Assembly (NCBI GenBank): GCA_030532405.1
Contig: JAUNLF010000004.1
Span: 1-62,341 of the forward strand
From: Actinomycetaceae bacterium
GTDB taxonomy: Bacteria; Actinomycetota; Actinomycetes; Actinomycetales; Actinomycetaceae
Direction of reading: 5' to 3'
Length of the DNA: 62,341 nt
The notes under the pieces were generated by a model. It made no database searches, was not told where the DNA came from, and saw only the letters and a program-made list of their open reading frames with translations. The translations under genes were made by a program, and so were the position numbers. This document shows positions 55,832 through 62,341 of this stretch, in pieces (the stretch's first letter is position 1; each line of letters opens with the position of its first letter).

Positions 55832-56158
55832 CTAGGCGAGAACGGCCTCAAGTTCGCTCTTAACCTGCGACTTAGGACGACTGCCAATCAGGTTCTTCTC
55901 GACTTCGCCCTGCTTGAAGATCGCCATGGTCGGAATCGAAACAATACCGTAGCGACGCGCGATCGTCGGATTCTGGTCGACGTTCAGCTTCGCAATGGTA
56001 ACGGTCCCAGCCATCTCGCCGGCAAGCTCCTCCAGGATCGGCTCCATCTGGCGACACGGGCCGCACCACGGCGCCCAAAAGTCGACAAGAACGGGCACGT
56101 CAGCGTCGATGACCAACTCTTGGAAAGTATCGTCGGTTACCTCAATAGTGTTCGACAT
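55832..56158 (-). CDS. trxA: Thioredoxin
   Basis: 108 aa. Active site WCGPC with the Cys pair at residues 32 and 35, the cis-Pro segment VSIPTMAIF and the usual fold length. Reduced by the TrxB encoded just upstream. Confidence 0.97.
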   Translation of the reverse strand: MSNTIEVTDDTFQELVIDADVPVLVDFWAPWCGPCRQMEPILEELAGEMAGTVTIAKLNVDQNPTIARRYGIVSIPTMAIFKQGEVEKNLIGSRPKSQVKSELEAVLA

Positions 56159-56192
56159 GGTTTCTCCTAGGTTTGAAGTCTTTGGCTCTACG

Positions 56193-57143
56193 TTAGTTTA
56201 GATCGCCGGGAACCGGCAGACCTTCCAGGTAGTGCTGCGCGTCAAGGGCGGCCTGTGCGCCCGTACCCGCAGCCGTGATCGCCTGGCGGTACACAGAGTC
56301 AACGACGTCACCACACGCGAACACGCCACTCATCGAGGTTGCGGTGCCCGGGTGGTTGACCTTGATGTAGTCACCATCAAGCTCAACCTGGCCCTTCACA
56401 AGCTCGGTGCGCGGGTCGTGCCCAATCGCGATGAACAGGCCGCTTACCTCAAGTTCGCGTTCCTCACCGGTCTTGGTGTCCTGCAAGATGACGCTTTGCA
56501 GCTGGGCGTCGCCCTTGATTTCCTTGACCACGGAGTTCCACTCGAACTCGATCTTCGGATCCTGAGCCGCACGATCGGCCATAACCTTCGAGGCGCGAAG
56601 CTCGTCGCGACGGTGAATGACGTGAACTTTCGAGCCGAAACGGGTCAAGAAGGTTGCTTCTTCCATAGCGGAGTCGCCGCCGCCAACAACAGCGATCGGC
56701 TTGTCGCGGAAGAAGAAGCCGTCACACGTTGCACAGTACGAAACGCCGCGGCCGCCGAATGTGTCTTCGCCTTCCAGGCCGAGTTTGCGGTAGGCCGCAC
56801 CCGTGGCCAGAATGACGGAGCGAGTCTTGTAGGTCTCGCCCTCGACTTCCACGGTCTTTACGTCGCCCGCCAGGTCGAGTTTGGTTACGTCCTCCATGCG
56901 AACGTCAGCACCGAACTTTTCGGCCTGCGCCTGCATCTTCATCATGAGGTCCGGTCCCATGATTGCGTCGGGGAATCCGGGGAAGTTCTCAATTTCAGTC
57001 GTGTTCATTAGCGCGCCACCGGCGGTGAACGAGCCCGCGAAAACGATCGGCTTTAAGCCTGCTCGAGCCGCGTAGATTGCGGCCGTGTACCCTGCCGGGC
57101 CGGAACCAACGATTATCACGTCGTGGATCTTGTTGTCAGACAT
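56193..57143 (-). CDS. trxB: Thioredoxin reductase
   Basis: 316 aa. FAD and NADPH flavoprotein. FAD motif GSGPAGYTAAIYAARAG, redox pair CATCDG, NADPH motif VGGGDSAMEEA and the late GVFACGDVVD. I chose the ATG at 57143 with GGGAG upstream over an in-frame ATG 12 codons earlier. It can also feed NrdH. Confidence 0.97.
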   Translation of the reverse strand: MSDNKIHDVIIVGSGPAGYTAAIYAARAGLKPIVFAGSFTAGGALMNTTEIENFPGFPDAIMGPDLMMKMQAQAEKFGADVRMEDVTKLDLAGDVKTVEVEGETYKTRSVILATGAAYRKLGLEGEDTFGGRGVSYCATCDGFFFRDKPIAVVGGGDSAMEEATFLTRFGSKVHVIHRRDELRASKVMADRAAQDPKIEFEWNSVVKEIKGDAQLQSVILQDTKTGEERELEVSGLFIAIGHDPRTELVKGQVELDGDYIKVNHPGTATSMSGVFACGDVVDSVYRQAITAAGTGAQAALDAQHYLEGLPVPGDLN

Positions 57144-57286
57144 CCTTCTCCCAATCGGTAAGTCGCGCGGATTGCGCATAAAGCTATCAACGGTTAGTAC
57201 AACGGCGAAGTGTCCCGTTTTATTCCCGGGCGCCTTACATCACAGTTTTTGCCCAGAAATTGGGGGATTTTGTGCGTATGAGGGCG

Positions 57287-59059
57287 TTACTGGACGGTGA
57301 GTTCGTCGATCTTCACACGGTTTCGGCCTTCGTCTTCGGTTGGTAGGGACACGAAGTTGAGTGTGACTGTGTTGCCGACTACCGGTTCGGGGGCTGCCAG
57401 TTGGGTTGTGGCTGACATTTGCGATGACGTGATGACGGGTGTGCCGAAGGGGTCGGTGCCGTCGTTAATCCGCAGGTCGACCTGTCCGCCGTCGATTGGG
57501 CCGGAGAAGGTCACTCCGGATACGGCGGTGGATTCTTTGAGGTGAATGATGAGGCGGATCGTGTTGTCTTGCGGTAGTTCTGGTTGTGCGAAGTAGCGTG
57601 ACTGCCAGCGGGTGCCGACATCACCGTCGTACATGAATTCGGCCCACTCTTGGTGGTCGCCGCCGTCTGCGTTGTACGAGATGACTTCGATGGACGCGAT
57701 TTCTGGTGCGGGGCCGGCCGGCGCGGGGGCGGCGTCTTGCGCGGCGTCGGTTGGCTGTTCGGTGGCTTGTTGGGTTTGTTCGGTGTCGCCCAGGAATGCG
57801 GATGGCGCTTGGGGTAGTTTTCCGGTTCCCAACAAGGTTGTGCTTGCAAGTACCGCTGCGACCAGTGCTAATACGGCAAAGAGGGCGATTGTGGGTCGCG
57901 TGGGGTCGATTCGCTCGCCCGCATTCAGGGCATTCACTGTGGAGCGAACCGATTGCATTGAGTTCTGCAAGACCCGCGTGCCTGCGGGTAGCTTCAAGAT
58001 TGGGGAGCCCTTGCGCGTGAACTTAACCTGCTTGGGTTGTAGGGAGTCCACTGCTTCTAGGTTGTCGGTGTCACCGGCATGGCGCACGGGTGCTGGTGGC
58101 GGTGTCGTATTCACCGCATGCCAGCTGGGTTTGCTTGAGGGGCGCCCGCGTTTGGGAGGGGGCGGGAGCTCGACTGACTGTGCTTGTGCTTCGCGGTTTG
58201 CTTCGGCGCGTGATTTGCGAGTTACGCCAGTCTTCGGCTCTTGCTCTGGTTTGGCGCCCGTCTGGCGTTCTGATTGATGCCCCGCATCAGTGTTGGTTTC
58301 GCGTTCTGCTTCGCGCTTTTCGCGAAGGCGTTCCTGCCTTTCAGCAGCCTTAGCGGCAATACGTTCCGCAGTTTGATCCATAAAAGTCCGCGATTTGGAC
58401 ATTAGTTTGCGAGAGCCTTCGGCAACGTGTTTTGCCGCGCTCGCAGCTCCGGCTCCAGCCGCCCCAGCCATACCGGCGATACCAGCGGCACCGGCCACGC
58501 CCGCAGCACCCGCACCTGCGCCGGTAGCAGCTCCGGCCGCGCCCGCAGCTGATGCGGAAGAACCGTCCTCATCATCAGCGGGAGGCGGTGGCGGCACTTC
58601 ACGGTCACTACCCGCAGCGCCGCCAGAGACGCCCGGGAAACGCTCATCTAGGGATGCCAAGAAGTCGCGCGTGTGCTTAGAAGAATCCGAGTCGGCTGAA
58701 CCATGCTCGCCCTCGTCGCCCGAAAAATCACTAGAAGAAAAGTCGGAAGAATCATCCGAAAGATCGGTAGAAGAATCGGCCGCGCCCCGGCCCTTGGAGG
58801 CATCTGTGCGTTCCTTGGAGTCGTTTGCTTCGCGTTCGATGGATTCGCGGATGGCGCGTTCGGCGGCGAGTTCGTCGCGGACTTCTTTACTGTGTCGCTT
58901 GAAGCGGCCGCGGAGCTTGTTGGCGAGCGCTCCGGAGACCATCGCGGAGTTCAATTCCTCGAGAGATTGTTCAAAATCAGGGGTGCTTTCGAAGTCGCCC
59001 GAATCCGACGACTGGGACGATTCCTGGTCGCCGGGCATATCGCGATGATTTTCAGACAT
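57287..59059 (-). CDS. MurJ-partner membrane protein without pseudokinase domain
   Basis: 590 aa. Residues ~1-380 are cytoplasmic, acidic then Ala/Gly-rich then basic, with poly-Pro (VPPPPPADD) and no kinase motifs. One membrane helix lies at ~385-405 and the outer C-terminal domain has the discoidin-like pattern AEFMYDGDVGTRWQSRYF. In other Actinobacteria the gene after murJ, or the C-terminus of MurJ itself, encodes a pseudokinase joined to such a domain and bound by FhaA. Here the pseudokinase is missing. The partner role is inferred from position. Confidence 0.7.
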   Translation of the reverse strand: MSENHRDMPGDQESSQSSDSGDFESTPDFEQSLEELNSAMVSGALANKLRGRFKRHSKEVRDELAAERAIRESIEREANDSKERTDASKGRGAADSSTDLSDDSSDFSSSDFSGDEGEHGSADSDSSKHTRDFLASLDERFPGVSGGAAGSDREVPPPPPADDEDGSSASAAGAAGAATGAGAGAAGVAGAAGIAGMAGAAGAGAASAAKHVAEGSRKLMSKSRTFMDQTAERIAAKAAERQERLREKREAERETNTDAGHQSERQTGAKPEQEPKTGVTRKSRAEANREAQAQSVELPPPPKRGRPSSKPSWHAVNTTPPPAPVRHAGDTDNLEAVDSLQPKQVKFTRKGSPILKLPAGTRVLQNSMQSVRSTVNALNAGERIDPTRPTIALFAVLALVAAVLASTTLLGTGKLPQAPSAFLGDTEQTQQATEQPTDAAQDAAPAPAGPAPEIASIEVISYNADGGDHQEWAEFMYDGDVGTRWQSRYFAQPELPQDNTIRLIIHLKESTAVSGVTFSGPIDGGQVDLRINDGTDPFGTPVITSSQMSATTQLAAPEPVVGNTVTLNFVSLPTEDEGRNRVKIDELTVQ

Positions 59060-59246
59060 TTAGCCCCCTTGTGAATATCAACTGTCAGATTAGTACACTG
59101 CGTGGCTTCGGTGATATTGGCGTGCCGGTTTCGCTCAAGATTACGTGCGCGCAGGGCTGGCCCGCAGGCCCACGCGCACGCCCGTTTGAGCCCGCGTGCG
59201 GTCAGACAGGCCTGCGCAGCCCCCGCGTACCCCCAGGGCCTGCCCC

Positions 59247-60998
59247 TTAGCCTTGCGGATCTTCGGGCCGGTTGCGTTGCACTTCCGCGCCCGGTTGGGG
59301 CGCGAATCGGCGAAGTGGTGGAATCCGCGTGCCCGCCATGCCTAGCGCCCTTGTAAAGTTCGCGCGATCAAACAACGCTAGCAGCGTGACGTAAACGATG
59401 GTGACGACTACTGCGACGATCGCGCCGCGCGCAATCCCGCCGATTACCCGCATTGTCACAGAATCGGCGATGTGGAATGGTCCGATGAAGTGCAGCACTC
59501 CCGCGCCAACCAGCCCCGAAACCACAGCGAGCGCCCCGTATCGAAGCATGTCGCCAATCACGACGCTCGGCTTGGCGCCCGGCAGTCGTTTTTTGACAAG
59601 TGAGGTCGCAATTAGGCCCTGCGCAATCCTAGAGATCGTTTCGGCAACCAGGGCGCCGGCCAGCCACAGTACGGGTGGCAGGAAGAAAATCTTAAGCGTC
59701 CAACCGAGGATTATTTGTCCGATTGTGGGTAGGAGGACGGTGTAGAACACGGGCCGGCCGTCTTCCAACGAGTAGAACACGCGTTGGGAGAACAAGATGA
59801 CGACTGCTCCGGCAAGCCCGGGCAGCATGATGACGAGCGCATCGGCGTAGGCCGCCATGTGTTCCATCGGGTTTGTGGGGCCGAGGATCTGGAAGATCGG
59901 AATCGCGGCGGCCCCCAGGATCGCGGCCAGCCACATGGTCAACAGCAGTGAGGAACGGATGCCCAGCTGGTAGTTGCGCACCATCTCCCTCTGATTGCCG
60001 TCAGCAGCCGCCGACGCGATCCGTGTGAACAAGGCCGTCGCGATCGACACCGAGATGATGGACTGCGGCAACATGTAAACGGTGAAAGTAATACCCATCG
60101 CGGCGGTGGACGCGGCAAAAATACCGCTCTCGGCACTCCATGCGTTAGCCGCAGCCGCAATGTTCGACGTGGACAGGTAGCCGACCTGCCCGACGATCAA
60201 AGTGGCGAACACCCAGCCCGCAATCTTCGAGGCCTTGCCCAGCCCGGTGCCGCGGAAGTGGAAATCCAGACGCAGTTTCACGCCCGCCCTCCGCAATGGA
60301 ATGATCAACAGCAACGCCTGCGCCATAACGCCCAAAGTGGCTGGGCCCGCCATCAAAGCGGTGCGCTGGAAGTCCCACACCGACGGGTCATTAACGTCGG
60401 AGGCCGTGCCGTACACGGCGATGAAAATGATCAGGCCAATGATCGCGATGACGTTGTTCGCAACAGGCATCCACATGTATGGGCCGAAAATGCCGCGTGC
60501 GTTTAGGAACTGTCCCAGTAGCGAATAGATGCCGTAGAAGAAGATCTGCGGCAAACACCAGATTGCGAACACGATTGCAAGCGACTTCCAACCCGGCGAC
60601 ATCAGGCCCGCGGTCAGGTTCACCAGGAGGCCGGCGGCCGCGACCATCGCGATCGTGAGCACGAACAGGATCAAACCCGCGAGGGTCAGCAGCCGGTTCA
60701 CGTATGTGGAGCCCGACTTGGTCTTGAACGCCCTCACGATTTGGGGGACAAGAATCGCATCCAACAAACCGGCCGCCAGCAGGTTGAACACCGCGTTCGG
60801 CAGCGTATTGGCCACGTTAAACGCGTCGTTAGCGCCCGCCGCGCCAAGCGCGGCAAGCAACAGTGCGGTTCGTAAAAATCCGAGGCCGCGCGACAGCGTC
60901 GTCCCAACCGCCATGACCGCGGAGGACTTCAGCAAAGAGCTCTTTTTCGGATCGCCAATCGGCTGCTCATCCGCGCCGGGCGTGGTTTCTTCACTCAT
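59247..60998 (-). CDS. murJ: Lipid II flippase MurJ
   Basis: 583 aa with about 14 membrane helices. Flips lipid II across the membrane. Family segments: LSRGLGFLRTALL, NTLPNAVFNLLAAG and PQIFFYGIYSLLGQFLNARG. I chose the ATG at 60998 with GGAGG 5 bases upstream; the frame is open 60 codons further but only as a shadow of the upstream repeat-rich tail. It overlaps the DUF6049 stop by 8 bp. Confidence 0.94.
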   Translation of the reverse strand: MSEETTPGADEQPIGDPKKSSLLKSSAVMAVGTTLSRGLGFLRTALLLAALGAAGANDAFNVANTLPNAVFNLLAAGLLDAILVPQIVRAFKTKSGSTYVNRLLTLAGLILFVLTIAMVAAAGLLVNLTAGLMSPGWKSLAIVFAIWCLPQIFFYGIYSLLGQFLNARGIFGPYMWMPVANNVIAIIGLIIFIAVYGTASDVNDPSVWDFQRTALMAGPATLGVMAQALLLIIPLRRAGVKLRLDFHFRGTGLGKASKIAGWVFATLIVGQVGYLSTSNIAAAANAWSAESGIFAASTAAMGITFTVYMLPQSIISVSIATALFTRIASAAADGNQREMVRNYQLGIRSSLLLTMWLAAILGAAAIPIFQILGPTNPMEHMAAYADALVIMLPGLAGAVVILFSQRVFYSLEDGRPVFYTVLLPTIGQIILGWTLKIFFLPPVLWLAGALVAETISRIAQGLIATSLVKKRLPGAKPSVVIGDMLRYGALAVVSGLVGAGVLHFIGPFHIADSVTMRVIGGIARGAIVAVVVTIVYVTLLALFDRANFTRALGMAGTRIPPLRRFAPQPGAEVQRNRPEDPQG

Positions 60999-62341
60999 CA
61001 CGACCTCCGTGGGTGTGGGTGGTGTCCGAGGTAGTTTCAGGCACGTCCGCGTCGCTGTCCGCATCCACGTCCGCGCCAGCGCCCGTATCCGCGCCAGTGT
61101 CCGTGTCCGCTCCCATGTGTACGTCAGCGTCCCTGTCCGCACCAGCGTCCGTGCCCGCGTCCGTACCCTTGTCCGCACCCGCGTCGGTGTCGCAGTCGGT
61201 GACGTCGACGCGGCGTCCTCGTTTGATTGTGCGCAGGATGCCCACGATCAGCAGGAGGGCGAGGAGGGCGGCGGCGACGGCCATGCCTTTGCTTTCCCAT
61301 TCGGCGCGTACGCGTACGGTTAGTTGCGTGTTGTCGTCGATGATTAGCCCGTTGGGGCCTTTCACTTTGACCTGGATCGAAACATTACCGGACCCGACGG
61401 CGCGGACGGGAACTTCGACGACGGTTGAACTGTTTGCGGGGATTTGCACTTCGACGGGTTTGTCAACTTGGAGGCGCGGGTCGGATGGCAGCAGTTCCAC
61501 GATGGTGTTTACGGGTTCGCCCAGCGTTGAACTGACGCGTACGGGCAGCCGCGCGGACCGGTCTAGCACGTTGATGGGTGCGGATTGTTCGACTTTTACG
61601 GAAGTGGCAAGTTGTCCGGCTTCTTCAACGACACCGTCGATGAGGGCGGAGCGTAGCTCAGGTTTTTGCCGCAGTGCTAGCGCGGATGCAAGTAGGACTC
61701 GCGAGCGTTGCTGCGCGACGATGCCGGTTGAGTCTTCCAGGGCAGATGTCATTGCGGCTGTGGATTCGATGGCTTCGCGTAGTGTGCGCACTTCGCTGTC
61801 CGTGATCGCACCCGTGGTTGGCACGAGGTCGGGCAGTGGTGTGCGTGGCACGGATTCGTCGGTGTTTGCAATGACGTCCTCGATGCCGAGTGGTTTTACC
61901 CATCGGTCCGAAAGTGCAGATTCGACGCGATCTTTGAGGGCGGGCTCTTCGGGGTTGCGCGCGGTCATGGCGACGAGTGTGCGCCCCATGTTTGGTAATT
62001 GCCGCGTGATGATCGCTGTGGTTGCGCGGAGCATTTGCTGAATGTCGAGTTCCTGATCCGCTCCCGCGGCCGGCATGGACAGCAGCTTGCTGAGCGTGTC
62101 GTGCGCTACCAGGACGTCTACGCCCTCATTTTCGAAAGCTACAGATTCGCCGGTTTCGACGTCGTAACGCGTCCACGTGGATGGGTCGTAGGTGAGGATT
62201 TCGATGGGGCCCAGGCCGGTTCCCCTGGAAATGATGGTTTGGTCGTTCCAGGTTTGTATGGTGGCGAGGTCGAGGCGCTCCGTGTCGGGGATGACGAAGG
62301 AGTCCAGTACTTCGATGCCGGCTTGGCTGGACACGTCTAGG
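60991..62341 (-). CDS. DUF6049-family membrane protein (partial)
   Basis: At least 450 codons; the 5' end is cut by the right edge. Large extracellular region with a C-terminal Ig-like part (VKVKGPNGLIIDDN), one membrane helix (MAVAAALLALLLIVGIL) and a cytoplasmic tail of ~60 residues made of Asp/Ala/Gly/Thr repeats (DAGAD, DTGAD, DADSDAD). Genes of this family precede murJ in Actinobacteria. The function is unknown. The tail is coded by gtccgcg-type repeats. Confidence 0.85.
   Translation of the reverse strand, partial: LDVSSQAGIEVLDSFVIPDTERLDLATIQTWNDQTIISRGTGLGPIEILTYDPSTWTRYDVETGESVAFENEGVDVLVAHDTLSKLLSMPAAGADQELDIQQMLRATTAIITRQLPNMGRTLVAMTARNPEEPALKDRVESALSDRWVKPLGIEDVIANTDESVPRTPLPDLVPTTGAITDSEVRTLREAIESTAAMTSALEDSTGIVAQQRSRVLLASALALRQKPELRSALIDGVVEEAGQLATSVKVEQSAPINVLDRSARLPVRVSSTLGEPVNTIVELLPSDPRLQVDKPVEVQIPANSSTVVEVPVRAVGSGNVSIQVKVKGPNGLIIDDNTQLTVRVRAEWESKGMAVAAALLALLLIVGILRTIKRGRRVDVTDCDTDAGADKGTDAGTDAGADRDADVHMGADTDTGADTGAGADVDADSDADVPETTSDTTHTHGGRDE

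Overview
The window is the replication-origin region of an actinobacterial chromosome. Supporting this are dnaA-dnaN-recF-dciA-gyrB-gyrA on one side and rpmH-rnpA-yidD-yidC-jag-rsmG-parA-parB on the other, the fhaA-fhaB-pstP-rodA-pbpA-pknA-pknB cluster, crgA, a class E sortase, DUF881, DUF3566 and DUF6049 proteins, GTG/TTG starts and moderately high GC. Gene content and the thrombospondin-3/Ig-like surface protein suggest an Actinomycetaceae-like host; that placement is inference. Layout: (1) 1-2846, the 5' part of a secreted repeat protein that runs off the left edge. (2) 3366-6787, the class Ib ribonucleotide reductase genes nrdH-nrdI-nrdE, with a pair of NrdR boxes and, further upstream, a cluster of DnaA boxes. 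(3) 6788-17637, metabolism: serine dehydratase, an MTA/SAH-type nucleosidase, and a sugar locus (PfkB kinase, ABC importer, divergent GH4 glycosidase) followed by a luciferase-like oxidoreductase and an ADP-ribosylglycohydrolase-like gene. (4) 17638-21067, a repeat-rich stretch with a beta-CASP nuclease, two separated halves of RelB/DinJ-type antitoxins, three short-repeat arrays and tRNA-Leu. (5) 21301-33694, signalling and cell-wall synthesis (FHA proteins, PP2C phosphatase, RodA, PbpA, PknA, PknB), then a small membrane protein, sortase E, DUF881, CrgA, rhomboid protease and cyclophilin. (6) 33868-46097, a helical membrane protein, tRNA-Ala and tRNA-Ile with a 48-codon gene between them, DUF3566, gyrA, gyrB, dciA, recF, dnaN, oriC and dnaA. 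(7) 46098-53035, ribosome/membrane biogenesis genes, parA-parB and a large parS array. (8) 53260-62341, ddl, an aminotransferase, trxA, trxB, a MurJ-partner protein, murJ and a DUF6049 gene that runs off the right edge. The genes fit together as a growth and division hub: initiation (DnaA/oriC), sliding clamp and gyrase, dNTP supply (NrdHIE), origin segregation (ParABS) and Ser/Thr-kinase-controlled envelope growth. The most unusual structure is the roughly 1.3 kb non-coding block after parB. It holds seven perfect 16-bp parS palindromes, most of them about 235 bp apart, and three of the intervals are diverged copies of one another with shared non-parS elements. Other points for a second look are an apparent ATC start for rsmG, the DnaA boxes upstream of nrdHIE, the split antitoxin halves, purine- and pyrimidine-rich tandem repeats around 17.7 and 20.7 kb, a segment with reversed GC skew (about 16-19.5 kb), and a MurJ partner that lacks the usual pseudokinase.
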